DNA from: Ciceribacter sichuanensis
GTDB taxonomy: Bacteria > Pseudomonadota > Alphaproteobacteria > Rhizobiales > Rhizobiaceae
Assembly: GCF_024055605.1 (NCBI RefSeq)
Contig: NZ_JAMXLX010000012.1
Coordinates: 42,277-106,276 of the forward strand
Length of the DNA: 64,000 bases
Direction of reading: 5' to 3'
Positions 8,481 to 17,042 of the stretch are shown one piece after another. The position numbers and the translations under genes were made by a program. The notes beneath the pieces were generated by a model. The model was given only the letters and a program-made list of their open reading frames with translations. It made no database searches and was not told where the DNA came from. The stretch's first letter is position 1. Every line of letters starts with the position of its first letter.

Positions 8481-9276
8481 GAGGAGCCTCCTTGTGTTGC
8501 GGCTGGTTGGTGGAAGTCGCGACAGGCACGCTGGTGTCCGGCTGGCGAACCAACCGGGATTGCAGGCGGGCAAGGCGCATCTCCAGGAAGTCGATGCGGT
8601 CGACGAGCGCGGAAACCGCTTCGCCGACGGGATCGGGCATCAGGTGATGTTCAAGGTCTATCCGGCCATTTCCGAGGCGTCGGCGGTCGTGGGCAGGCTT
8701 CACCACCCGGCCGGGAATACCGATCACCGTCATGCCGGGAGCGACATCTTCAATGACCACCGAATTGGCGCCGATCCGGCAGCCGGCCCCGATCGTGATC
8801 GGCCCGAGGATCTTGGCGCCGGCGCCAACCAGCACGCCCGATCCAAGCGTCGGATGCCGCTTGCCCGGCGACCATGACGTGCCGCCGAGGGTGACGCCGT
8901 GATAGAGTGTCACGTCGTCACCAATTTCCGCGGTCTCACCGATCACGACTCCCGCACCGTGGTCGATGAAGAAACGTTCTCCGATGACCGCCCCGGGGTG
9001 AATGTCAATATTGGTGAGGAACCGCGAAAGCCAGGAGAGGAAGCGCGCTGGAAAGTGCACTCTCCTCCGCCACAGGTTATGGGCCAGGCGGTGCCACACG
9101 ATCGCATGCACGCCCGGATAGGTGAGCATGATTTCCAGAGCAAAACGAGCCGCGGGATCGCGAGCCTTCACGCAGGCGATGTCGTCGCGGATCATCCTCA
9201 GCAGGCCCTTGCCATGTCGAGGCAGGTCTTTCGCCTTGTCGCGGGATCTCCCGCTGGTCAGCATGATGAACGACAT
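8473..9276 (-). CDS. cysE: Serine O-acetyltransferase (nif-cluster CysE)
   Basis: 267 residues from ATG 9276. An N-terminal helical region (M-I-R-D-D-I-x-x-x-x-x-R-D-P) is followed by left-handed parallel beta-helix hexapeptide repeats containing D-I-H-P-G-A, D-H-G-x-G-V-V-I-G-E and H-G-V-T-L-G-G. It acetylates L-serine for cysteine synthesis. In a nif operon its likely role is to raise cysteine supply for NifS-driven Fe-S assembly. The C-terminal ~70 residues (after the P-G-R-V-V-K segment) are longer than in housekeeping CysE. It overlaps nifV by 19 bp. Confidence 0.93.
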   Translation of the reverse strand: MSFIMLTSGRSRDKAKDLPRHGKGLLRMIRDDIACVKARDPAARFALEIMLTYPGVHAIVWHRLAHNLWRRRVHFPARFLSWLSRFLTNIDIHPGAVIGERFFIDHGAGVVIGETAEIGDDVTLYHGVTLGGTSWSPGKRHPTLGSGVLVGAGAKILGPITIGAGCRIGANSVVIEDVAPGMTVIGIPGRVVKPAHDRRRLGNGRIDLEHHLMPDPVGEAVSALVDRIDFLEMRLARLQSRLVRQPDTSVPVATSTNQPQHKEAPHE

Positions 9277-10451
9277 TGCCCGCTTCCTCTCCCGGTATCC
9301 GGCTCCTGAAGGCGATCGCACAGACGGATGAGTTCATCCTGCGGCACCGCCGCCTTGGTCTCGACGGCGAGACGCCGGACCTCGACGAGCAGCCTTGCCA
9401 GCGTTTCCCTTCCGGCCACCCTACCGTTCTGGCCAAGCACATGGGCAAGCGCTGCCGCGCCGGAATGCTTGCCGATGGCAATCCGGTGGTTCCTCCCGAA
9501 TTCCGCAGGATCGAGACCCTGATAGGTTTGGCGGTCGTTGAGCAGTCCCGCGACATGGATGCCGGATTCATGGGTAAAGACATTGGCTCCGGTCAGAGGC
9601 TTGTTCATCGGCAGCGGCTGGCGCGCACACCGCGCCACAATCGCTGCCAGTCCCGGAAGCGCTGGAAGATCAAGCCCCGTCGGGACGCCGTGCATAAGTT
9701 GCAGCACAGCCGCCACCTCCTCCAGAGGAGCGTTGCCGGCCCTTTCTCCGAGGCCCGATACGGTGACCGAAAGGTTCCTCGCTCCGGACTTGAAGGCGGC
9801 AAGCGCGTTTGCTGTCGCAAGGCCGAAATCATTGTGCGCGTGGAATTCAAGCGGAATCGGAGATTGCTCAGCAAGTGGCCCGATCAACGTCTCCGTCGAA
9901 AACGGATCGAGGATCCCGACTGTATCGGCGATCCGTACGCGATTGGCGCCGGCGGCGGCGGCAACACAGATCACCCGCTGCAGGTGGCGCGGATCGGCCC
10001 TTGAGGCATCCTCGCAACCCACCGCTACGAACAGGCCCGCCCTCGACGCCTTGCGCACCATCTCCTCGATGATCGTCAGTGCCCTGTCGCGGCCGATGCC
10101 GAGCTTGGCGGAAAGCTGGATATCCGAAGCCGGGAGGGAAAGGTTCACGGAGGAAACGCCGCTGCGCAACGCGGCGGCAAGATCATCGTCGGTCATGCGA
10201 CACCACGCCATCACCCGTAGCGGCAGGTGCAGGGAAACCACGGCGCGAATGGCCGCGATTTCATCATCCCCCATGGCAGGCGTGCCGACTTCGATTTCAG
10301 GGACATTGGCGGCGGCCAGCGCCTCCGCCAATTCGAGCTTTTCCGACAGCGAAAAGGCAACGCCTGGAGCTTGCTCGCCATCACGCAAAGTGGTGTCGTT
10401 GAGGAATGCCGCCGGGGTCGGGGAGGGGCGGGTGATTTCGCTTTCAGACAT
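9258..10451 (-). CDS. nifV: NifV, homocitrate synthase
   Basis: 397 residues. The HMGL/isopropylmalate synthase family signature L-N-D-T-T-L-R-D-G-E-Q-A-P-G lies at the start, with a later F-H-A-H-N-D-F-G-L-A metal-binding segment. It condenses acetyl-CoA with 2-oxoglutarate to homocitrate, the organic ligand of FeMo-co. Most symbiosis-only rhizobia lack nifV and depend on plant homocitrate, so its presence suggests free-living fixation. It overlaps both neighbours, so translation is coupled. Confidence 0.95.
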   Translation of the reverse strand: MSESEITRPSPTPAAFLNDTTLRDGEQAPGVAFSLSEKLELAEALAAANVPEIEVGTPAMGDDEIAAIRAVVSLHLPLRVMAWCRMTDDDLAAALRSGVSSVNLSLPASDIQLSAKLGIGRDRALTIIEEMVRKASRAGLFVAVGCEDASRADPRHLQRVICVAAAAGANRVRIADTVGILDPFSTETLIGPLAEQSPIPLEFHAHNDFGLATANALAAFKSGARNLSVTVSGLGERAGNAPLEEVAAVLQLMHGVPTGLDLPALPGLAAIVARCARQPLPMNKPLTGANVFTHESGIHVAGLLNDRQTYQGLDPAEFGRNHRIAIGKHSGAAALAHVLGQNGRVAGRETLARLLVEVRRLAVETKAAVPQDELIRLCDRLQEPDTGRGSGQCRSSC

Positions 10452-11652
10452 GAGCGAGACCTGCGGGCTGAAGGACTGATGCCTCGAATCTCTGCCCTCT
10501 GAGGCTTGCGACCACAGCAGGGGCGACAGAGAGCAGACGGTCGATGTCGGCCTCGTTATTGTCGCGCGACAGAGAAAAGCGCACCGCGCCGGGCAGAAAA
10601 TCCTGCGGTACCATCATGGCTTTGAGCACGTGGCTCGGTTCCATCGAACCGGAGGAACAAGCCGTGCCGGAGGAGCAGGCGATACCCCGCCGGTCGAGCA
10701 ACGCTACGAATGCCTCACTCTCGATGCCCTCGAAGGCGATGTTGGATGTATTGGCCAACCGCCGCGATGGATCGCCGTTGATAAGCACGCCGCCAATACT
10801 CTGCAGCAGGCCGCGTTCGAGCCGGTCGCGAAGACGGGTGATGCGCGGCATGTCTTCAGACACGGAAATGCGGGCAATCTCGGCAGCCTGACCGAGACCA
10901 ACGATGCCGGGAACGTTCTCCGTGCCGGCACGGCGCGCCCGCTCCTGGCGGCCTCCATAAATCAGAGGCGAGAAGGGACAGCCGTGGCGCACGTAAAGCA
11001 TGCCGACGCCTTTCGGGCCATGCAGCTTGTGCGCCGAAAGAGACAGCATGTCGATCGCGGTCGCCTTGAGGTCGAGCGGCAACCTGCCTGCCGCCTGCAC
11101 TGCGTCGGTGTGGAACAGCGCGCCGACCTTCTTCGCCATGTCGGCCAAGTCTTCGATCGGAAAGATCGTGCCAGTCTCGTTGTTTGCCCACATGATAGAG
11201 ACGACGGCGGTACGTTCCGACAACACCGCTCGATAGGCGTCTAGATCCAGTTGCCCCAGCGTGTTCACCGGAATGCGGTGAAGCCTGATGCCCCGGCGCG
11301 CTTCAAGCCGGTGACAGAGCGAGAGTACGGCCGGGTGCTCCACGGCTGAGACTATGACTTCGTTTCGGCCGGCCATCACATCAACAGCCGAAAGAATGGC
11401 GGTGTTGTCGCTTTCGCTTCCGCCAGAGGTGAAGAGAATTTCCTGCTCGCTCGCGGCTCCCAAGAGTGCCTGTACCTGCCTGCGGGCAAACCGGACTGCC
11501 TCCCTTGCGCCTGCACCGAAGCCATGGGCGGAGGACGGGTTGCCGAACCGTTCACTGAAATGGGGAAGCATTGCCGCGACGACCGCCGGGTCTGCCCGCG
11601 TGGTCGCATTGTTATCCAGGTAGACCAGATCATCCCGACGGATTGGCTTCAT
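10444..11652 (-). CDS. nifS: NifS, cysteine desulfurase
   Basis: 402 residues from ATG 11652 (MKPIRRDDLVYLDNNATT). The PLP lysine lies in S-A-H-K-L-H-G-P-K-G, and the active-site cysteine is in the G-T-A-C-S-S-G-S loop. It provides sulfur for Fe-S clusters of nitrogenase. It sits 11 bp after nfu and overlaps nifV by 8 bp. No full-length nifU neighbours it; the Nfu-type and IscA-type carriers are its apparent partners here. Confidence 0.95.
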   Translation of the reverse strand: MKPIRRDDLVYLDNNATTRADPAVVAAMLPHFSERFGNPSSAHGFGAGAREAVRFARRQVQALLGAASEQEILFTSGGSESDNTAILSAVDVMAGRNEVIVSAVEHPAVLSLCHRLEARRGIRLHRIPVNTLGQLDLDAYRAVLSERTAVVSIMWANNETGTIFPIEDLADMAKKVGALFHTDAVQAAGRLPLDLKATAIDMLSLSAHKLHGPKGVGMLYVRHGCPFSPLIYGGRQERARRAGTENVPGIVGLGQAAEIARISVSEDMPRITRLRDRLERGLLQSIGGVLINGDPSRRLANTSNIAFEGIESEAFVALLDRRGIACSSGTACSSGSMEPSHVLKAMMVPQDFLPGAVRFSLSRDNNEADIDRLLSVAPAVVASLRGQRFEASVLQPAGLAHV

Positions 11653-11663
11653 CGCCGGGCTCC

Positions 11664-12056
11664 TCAGTCGACCGGAATGACGCGTAACGGCATGCCGACG
11701 GCCTCGATCAGCTTCTGGCGGACGCCGTTGACTGTCACCGAAGCGAGCTGGCAACCGACGCAGGCCCCGGAAAGGCGGATGTAGACCGCATCGGCTTCCA
11801 TCCTTACCAGTTGGCAATCGCCGCCATCCCGCCGAAGGTTGGGGCGGATCGCCTCCAATGCCGCTTCGATCAGGGGACGGCTGCGCAACAGCATGGCGAC
11901 GCGAATGGCTGGATCGGGAGCAGCAACCGTTTCGGGGTTGCCGCTGTCGGGGATCGCCCCTGTCGTCGCCGGTTGAGAGGCGGGACGGGAGTGCCGACCG
12001 CTCAACCCGTCGAACAGGGTGACGCGCGCCACGCGGGCTTGTTCGTGCATCGTCAT
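11664..12056 (-). CDS. NifU C-terminal (Nfu-type) Fe-S scaffold protein
   Basis: 130 residues. About 50 poorly conserved residues lead into an Nfu domain (A-L-E-A-I-R-P-x-L-R-R-D-G-G-D start) with the cluster-binding C99-x2-C102 in G-A-C-V-G-C. The N-terminal IscU-like and central ferredoxin-like domains of full NifU are absent. It probably binds or transfers [4Fe-4S] clusters made with NifS. Seven bp separate it from iscA. Confidence 0.88.
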   Translation of the reverse strand: MTMHEQARVARVTLFDGLSGRHSRPASQPATTGAIPDSGNPETVAAPDPAIRVAMLLRSRPLIEAALEAIRPNLRRDGGDCQLVRMEADAVYIRLSGACVGCQLASVTVNGVRQKLIEAVGMPLRVIPVD

Positions 12057-12063
12057 CTCCCGC

Positions 12064-12384
12064 TCAACCGAAGGACTTGCCGCACGCGCATTTGTCGGCG
12101 GCGTTCGGATTGTCGAAGACGAAGCCCGAGGATTCGAGCCCGGTGACGAAATCGACTGTCATGCCCGCAACATGTGGCTGGGAACGGGTGTCGACATAGA
12201 CCTTTACACCATCGGCATCGATCACGGCGTCGCCGTCCCGGACGGTCGATTCCAGCCCCATCATGTATTTGAAACCGGCACAGCCGCCGGCCTCGACCAT
12301 GATACGAAGCCCCTCGGCGGGCTCGACGGCCTTCGACAATGCAGACTTGACGGCGGAAATGGCATTCTCGGTGAGAGTTATCAT
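12064..12384 (-). CDS. IscA/HesB-family A-type Fe-S carrier (nif-associated)
   Basis: 106 residues from ATG 12384 (MITLTENA), chosen because it follows a GGAG site and upstream codons cross the promoter. A-type carrier cysteines are C35 (G-G-C-A-G-F) and C99/C101 (K-C-A-C-G-K-S-F-G). It delivers or stores Fe-S clusters or iron. First gene of the sigma-54-driven operon iscA-nfu-nifS-nifV-cysE-nifW. Confidence 0.93.
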   Translation of the reverse strand: MITLTENAISAVKSALSKAVEPAEGLRIMVEAGGCAGFKYMMGLESTVRDGDAVIDADGVKVYVDTRSQPHVAGMTVDFVTGLESSGFVFDNPNAADKCACGKSFG

Positions 12385-12425
12385 GGTGCGTTTCTCCTTT
12401 TCGCCAGGATGACGCAAGAGACCAT

Positions 12426-12440
12426 GCATCAGCCGTGCCA
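12426..12440 (-). promoter_or_regulatory. sigma-54 (-24/-12) promoter of iscA-nfu-nifSV-cysE-nifW
   Basis: Minus strand reads TGGCACGGCTGATGC, with GG and GC 10 bp apart. It is about 42 bp upstream of the iscA start and close in sequence to the fixA promoter. Confidence 0.85.
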
Positions 12441-12485
12441 AAGATCTTTCTCGTTTTAAAACAATAGGTTGAAGGCGTGATCGCT

Positions 12486-12501
12486 TGTCGGCTTTGCGAC
12501 A
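12486..12501. promoter_or_regulatory. NifA upstream activator site 1 (iscA/nifH intergenic)
   Basis: Perfect TGT-N10-ACA (TGTCGGCTTTGCGACA). It lies about 46 bp from the iscA -24 box and about 170 bp from the nifH one, so it most likely serves the iscA promoter but could serve both. Confidence 0.8.
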
Positions 12502-12561
12502 ACGTCTCCAATCCGACATGGCCTGTCGTCAACCTGCAAAAAACCGGAGGCCTGTCGGGTT

Positions 12562-12577
12562 TGTCACGTCTGCGACA
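12562..12577. promoter_or_regulatory. NifA upstream activator site 2 (nifH)
   Basis: Perfect TGT-N10-ACA (TGTCACGTCTGCGACA), about 90 bp upstream of the nifH -24 box, the classic NifA spacing. Confidence 0.85.
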
Positions 12578-12667
12578 GGTCGATGTCGTGCTGGTCGGAA
12601 GAGGAAAAGACTCTTAATATACTGAAATATAAAGATAAAATAAAATCCCTTCCGCCTTTTTGCAAAC

Positions 12668-12683
12668 TGGCACGGCTCTTGAA
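12668..12683 (+). promoter_or_regulatory. sigma-54 promoter of nifHDK with non-consensus -12 box
   Basis: TGGCACGGCTCTTGAA: the -24 element is perfect, but the -12 GC is GA. It lies about 90 bp upstream of the nifH start and correctly spaced from the activator site at 12562-12577. Confidence 0.75.
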
Positions 12684-12773
12684 ACGGATTGTGTGGCGGC
12701 GGTCGAGCCTGCCGATCCGATATTCAGCCCCGCGGGAGAGGCCGCGGATGCTTCAGCGAAGGAAGGAAAAGTC

Positions 12774-13673
12774 ATGGCAGCTCTGCGTCAGATTGCATTT
12801 TACGGGAAAGGCGGCATCGGCAAGTCCACCACCTCCCAGAACACGCTGGCCGCTCTCGTCGATCTGGGTCAGAAGATCCTGATCGTCGGTTGCGACCCTA
12901 AGGCGGATTCCACCCGCCTGATCCTCAATTCCAAGGCCCAGGATACGGTCCTGTCGCTTGCCGCCCAGGAAGGTTCCGTCGAGGACCTCGAACTCGAGGA
13001 TGTCCTGAAGATCGGCTACAAGGGCATCAAGTGCGTTGAATCCGGCGGTCCGGAGCCAGGCGTCGGCTGTGCCGGTCGCGGTGTCATCACCTCGATCAAC
13101 TTCCTCGAGGAAAACGGCGCCTATGACGACGTGGACTATGTGTCCTACGACGTTCTCGGCGACGTCGTCTGTGGCGGCTTCGCCATGCCGATCCGCGAGA
13201 ACAAGGCGCAGGAGATCTACATCGTCATGTCCGGCGAGATGATGGCGCTCTACGCCGCCAACAACATCGCCAAGGGCATCCTGAAATATGCCAATTCCGG
13301 TGGCGTGCGCCTCGGCGGCCTGATCTGCAACGAACGCCAGACCGACCGCGAGCTGGATCTGGCCGAAGCGCTGTCGGCGCGGCTCAATTCCAAGCTGATC
13401 CACTTCGTGCCGCGCGACAACATCGTGCAGCATGCTGAACTGCGCAAGCAGACGGTCATCGAATATGCGCCGAACTCGCAGCAGGCCCAGGAATACCGCC
13501 AGCTGGCCCAGAAGATCCATGACAATTCCGGCAAGGGCACCATCCCGACACCGATCACCATGGAAGAGCTGGAGGACATGCTGCTCGCCTTCGGCATCAT
13601 GAAGACCGACGAGCAGATGCTTGCCGAGCTTGCCGCGAAGGAAGCCGCCAAGCAGGCCGTGGCCGCCGTCTGA
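12774..13673 (+). CDS. nifH: NifH, nitrogenase Fe protein (dinitrogenase reductase)
   Basis: 299 residues from ATG 12774 (MAALRQIAFYG). P-loop GKGGIGKST at 11-19; [4Fe-4S] cysteines C99 and C133; Arg102 in the G-C-A-G-R-G-V segment is the conserved DraT ADP-ribosylation site. The homodimer donates electrons to NifDK with ATP hydrolysis and takes part in FeMo-co maturation. First gene of nifHDK; a hairpin follows before nifD, probably allowing more nifH than nifDK mRNA. Confidence 0.98.
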   Translation: MAALRQIAFYGKGGIGKSTTSQNTLAALVDLGQKILIVGCDPKADSTRLILNSKAQDTVLSLAAQEGSVEDLELEDVLKIGYKGIKCVESGGPEPGVGCAGRGVITSINFLEENGAYDDVDYVSYDVLGDVVCGGFAMPIRENKAQEIYIVMSGEMMALYAANNIAKGILKYANSGGVRLGGLICNERQTDRELDLAEALSARLNSKLIHFVPRDNIVQHAELRKQTVIEYAPNSQQAQEYRQLAQKIHDNSGKGTIPTPITMEELEDMLLAFGIMKTDEQMLAELAAKEAAKQAVAAV

Positions 13674-13689
13674 GCTGCGATACGAAACC

Positions 13690-13714
13690 GGGCGCCGGCC
13701 TTGACCCGGCGCTC
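13690..13714 (+). promoter_or_regulatory. Intercistronic hairpin between nifH and nifD
   Basis: GCGCCGG pairs with CCGGCGC across a short loop, extended by two outer pairs and followed by CTCCTTTC. There is no strong T-run, so it is better read as an attenuator or mRNA-stabilising stem than a full terminator. Confidence 0.6.
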
Positions 13715-13765
13715 CTTTCAAACCCGGCGGTATTTCGCCATCCATCCGAAGAGGGGTCAATCACC

Positions 13766-15277
13766 ATGAGCCTCGACTATGAAAACGACAGCCAACTCCA
13801 CGAGAAACTGATCGAGGACGTGCTGTCCCAATATCCCGACAAGACGGCCAAGCGCCGCAAGAAGCACCTGAACGTCGCCAAGGCGGGCGACGAGATCGAT
13901 CCGGAAGAAGGCAAGGCCCTCTCCGAATGCGACGTGAAGTCGAACATCAAATCCATTCCGGGCGTCATGACCATTCGCGGCTGCGCCTATGCCGGCTCGA
14001 AGGGCGTAGTCTGGGGACCGGTCAAGGACATGGTCCACATCTCCCATGGCCCGGTCGGCTGCGGGCAGTATTCATGGTCGCAGCGCCGCAACTACTACAT
14101 CGGCACAACCGGCATCGACACCTTCGTCACCATGCAATTCACCTCCGACTTCCAGGAGAAGGACATCGTCTTCGGCGGCGACAAGAAGCTCGAAAAGGTG
14201 ATCGACGAGATCGAGGCACTCTTCCCGCTCAACAATGGCGTGACGATCCAGTCGGAATGTCCAATCGGCCTGATCGGCGACGACATCGAAGCCGTGTCGC
14301 GCAAGAAGAAGAAAGAGATCAACAAGACCATCGTGCCCGTCCGCTGCGAAGGTTTCCGCGGCGTGTCGCAGTCACTCGGCCACCACATCGCCAATGATGC
14401 GATCCGCGACTGGGTATTCTCCGGCGAGGACAAGCATGCCGAATTCGAGACGGGTCCCTACGACGTCAACATCATCGGAGATTACAATATCGGCGGCGAC
14501 GCCTGGGCTTCCCGCATCCTGCTTGAGGAAATGGGCCTGCGCGTGGTCGGCAACTGGTCGGGCGATGCGACGCTCGCCGAAATCGAACGGGCGCCGAAGG
14601 CAAAGCTCAACCTCATCCATTGCTATCGGTCGATGAACTACATCTGCCGCCACATGGAAGAGAAGTACGGGATCGCCTGGACGGAATATAATTTCTTCGG
14701 CCCCTCCCAGATCGAGGCTTCGCTCCGCAAGATCGCCAAGTATTTCGGTCCCGAGATCGAAGCGAACGCTGAGGCGGTTATCGCCAAGTACCGTCCGCTG
14801 GTCGATGCGGTGATTGAGAAGTACCGCCCGCGTCTCGAAAGCAAGACGGTGATGCTCTATGTCGGCGGCCTTCGCCCCCGCCACGTCATCACGGCCTATG
14901 AGGATCTCGGCATGGAGATCGTCGGCACTGGCTACGAGTTCGGCCACAACGACGACTACCAGCGCACCAGCCACTATGTGAAGAACGGCACGCTGATCTA
15001 TGACGACGTGACCGGCTACGAGCTCGAGAAGTTCATCGAGGGTATTCGCCCGGACCTCGTCGGTTCCGGCATCAAGGAAAAGTATCCCGTCCAGAAGATG
15101 GGCATCCCGTTCCGCCAGATGCATAGCTGGGACTATTCCGGCCCCTACCACGGTTATGACGGGTTTGCGATCTTCGCCCGCGACATGGACCTTGCGATCA
15201 ACAATCCGGTCTGGGGCCTTTACGACGCACCCTGGAAGAAGAAGCAGGCCGAACCGCTGCCGATTGCCGCCGAGTGA
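13766..15277 (+). CDS. nifD: NifD, MoFe protein alpha subunit
   Basis: 503 residues. P-cluster cysteines C73, C99 (G-P-V-G-C-G-Q-Y) and C164 (S-E-C-P-I-G); FeMo-co ligands C285 (I-H-C-Y-R-S-M) and H452 (Q-M-H-S-W-D-Y). Every ligand expected for molybdenum nitrogenase is present. It forms the alpha2beta2 tetramer with NifK. Confidence 0.98.
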   Translation: MSLDYENDSQLHEKLIEDVLSQYPDKTAKRRKKHLNVAKAGDEIDPEEGKALSECDVKSNIKSIPGVMTIRGCAYAGSKGVVWGPVKDMVHISHGPVGCGQYSWSQRRNYYIGTTGIDTFVTMQFTSDFQEKDIVFGGDKKLEKVIDEIEALFPLNNGVTIQSECPIGLIGDDIEAVSRKKKKEINKTIVPVRCEGFRGVSQSLGHHIANDAIRDWVFSGEDKHAEFETGPYDVNIIGDYNIGGDAWASRILLEEMGLRVVGNWSGDATLAEIERAPKAKLNLIHCYRSMNYICRHMEEKYGIAWTEYNFFGPSQIEASLRKIAKYFGPEIEANAEAVIAKYRPLVDAVIEKYRPRLESKTVMLYVGGLRPRHVITAYEDLGMEIVGTGYEFGHNDDYQRTSHYVKNGTLIYDDVTGYELEKFIEGIRPDLVGSGIKEKYPVQKMGIPFRQMHSWDYSGPYHGYDGFAIFARDMDLAINNPVWGLYDAPWKKKQAEPLPIAAE

Positions 15278-15282
15278 CGGTT

Positions 15283-15302
15283 CCGCCCTCGCTTCAGGGC
15301 GG
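15283..15302 (+). promoter_or_regulatory. Hairpin after nifD
   Basis: CCGCCCT pairs with AGGGCGG across a CGCTTC loop just after the nifD stop. The nifD-nifK gap is unusually long (about 150 bp), and this stem lies at its start; likely an mRNA-stability element. Confidence 0.5.
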
Positions 15303-15430
15303 GGGCAGGGGCTCACGCGGCCCCGGTACATAAAGAACGCCCACGGGAAAAGCCCGTTCGGGACCTGTCGAAACGTCATTGTCCCGGTGCCGCCGTATGG
15401 CGCGGCCCGCAAGGATGGAGGTGACCAGTC

Positions 15431-16972
15431 ATGCCGCAGTCAGCCGAAAAAGTCCTCGACCATGCTCCGCTCTTCCGCGAGCCTGAATATGTCGAGATGC
15501 TGAAGAACAAGAAGGAAAACTTCGAATGCCCGCATCCGGGCGAATGGGTCGACGATCAGCGCGAGCTGACCAAGACCTGGGAATATCGCGAGAAGAACCT
15601 CGCCCGCGAGGCGCTCGTCGTCAATCCGGCCAAGGCCTGCCAGCCGCTTGGCGCCGTCTTCGCCGCTGCCGGTTTTGAGAAGACCATGTCCTTCGTGCAC
15701 GGTTCTCAAGGCTGCGTCGCCTATTACCGTTCGCACCTGTCGCGCCACTTCAAGGAGCCGTCCTCGGCCGTTTCGTCATCGATGACGGAAGACGCTGCGG
15801 TGTTCGGCGGGCTCAAGAACATGATCGACGGCCTTGCCAACACCTACACGCTCTATGAGCCGAAGATGATCGCGGTGTCGACCACCTGCATGGCTGAAGT
15901 CATCGGCGACGACCTGCGCAGCTTCATCGAGAACGCCAAGAACGAAGGCTCGGTGCCGGCCGACTACGACGTGCCGTTTGCCCATACGCCGGCCTTCGTC
16001 GGCAGCCATGTCGATGGTTACGACAACATGGTGCGTGGCGTGTTCGAGCACTTCTGGAAGGGCCAGCCGCGGACCGAGATCAAGGGCCGCTTCAACCTCA
16101 TCCCCGGCTTCGACGGCTTCTGCGTCGGCAACAATCGCGAGATCAAGCGCATGCTGTCGCTGATGGGGGTAGACTACACCTTCATCCAGGATGCGTCCGA
16201 CCAGTACGACACGCCGTCGGACGGCGAATACCGCATGTATGACGGCGGCACGAGGATCGATGACGTTAAGGATGCGCTGAACGCCGAATGGACGCTGTCG
16301 CTGCAGCACTACAACACCCGCAAGACCGAGGATTACTGCAAGGAGGTTGGCCAGAAGGTCGCCTCACTGCATTATCCGATGGGCGTCCGGGGCACCGACG
16401 ACCTGCTGATGAAGGTCTCGGAGATGACCGGAAAGGAGATCCCGGAAGAGCTGCGCATGGAGCGCGGCCGCTTGGTCGACGCCATGGCCGACAGCCAAGC
16501 CTATCTGCATGGCAAGAAATACGCGATCTACGGCGATCCGGATTTCGTCTACGGCATGGCCCGCTTCATTCTGGAAACCGGCGGCGAGCCGACCCATTGC
16601 CTCGCCACCAACGGCTCTGCGGCCTGGGAGGCCGAGATGAAGGAATTGTTTGCCTCCTCTCCCTTCGGAAAGGATTGCCAGGTCTGGCCCGGCAAGGATC
16701 TTTGGGCCATGCGCTCGCTGCTCTTCACCGAGCCGGTCGATCTTCTGATCGGCAGTTCCTACGGGAAGTATCTGGAACGCGATACCGGCACGCCTTTGCT
16801 GCGCCTCACCTTCCCGATCTTCGACCGCCATCATCACCATCGCTTCCCGCTAATGGGGTATCAGGGCGGGCTGCGGGTGCTGACGACGATCCTCGACAAG
16901 TTCTTCGACGTCTACGACCAGCAGACGATGATCCCGTCGAAGACGGATTATTCCTTCGATCTGACACGCTGA
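15431..16972 (+). CDS. nifK: NifK, MoFe protein beta subunit
   Basis: 513 residues. P-cluster cysteines C70 (A-K-A-C-Q-P-L-G), C95 (G-S-Q-G-C-V-A-Y) and C153 (T-T-C-M-A-E) are at the canonical numbering. The FDRHHHHR stretch near the C-terminus is the expected conserved region. A GGAGGTGACC ribosome site precedes the ATG. Confidence 0.98.
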   Translation: MPQSAEKVLDHAPLFREPEYVEMLKNKKENFECPHPGEWVDDQRELTKTWEYREKNLAREALVVNPAKACQPLGAVFAAAGFEKTMSFVHGSQGCVAYYRSHLSRHFKEPSSAVSSSMTEDAAVFGGLKNMIDGLANTYTLYEPKMIAVSTTCMAEVIGDDLRSFIENAKNEGSVPADYDVPFAHTPAFVGSHVDGYDNMVRGVFEHFWKGQPRTEIKGRFNLIPGFDGFCVGNNREIKRMLSLMGVDYTFIQDASDQYDTPSDGEYRMYDGGTRIDDVKDALNAEWTLSLQHYNTRKTEDYCKEVGQKVASLHYPMGVRGTDDLLMKVSEMTGKEIPEELRMERGRLVDAMADSQAYLHGKKYAIYGDPDFVYGMARFILETGGEPTHCLATNGSAAWEAEMKELFASSPFGKDCQVWPGKDLWAMRSLLFTEPVDLLIGSSYGKYLERDTGTPLLRLTFPIFDRHHHHRFPLMGYQGGLRVLTTILDKFFDVYDQQTMIPSKTDYSFDLTR

Positions 16973-16977
16973 TCCAT

Positions 16978-17004
16978 ACCGGCCCCCTGACACCGGGGGC
17001 CGGT
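16978..17004 (+). promoter_or_regulatory. Strong hairpin between nifK and nifE
   Basis: Perfect 10-bp stem ACCGGCCCCC / GGGGGCCGGT with a 7-base loop, starting 5 bp after the nifK stop, without a T-run. No sigma-54 promoter was found in the nifK-nifE gap, so nifE expression probably depends on reading past this stem. Confidence 0.65.
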
Positions 17005-17042
17005 TCCCAACGGTTTCAACTTTCATGGTGGAGACAGGTGCG

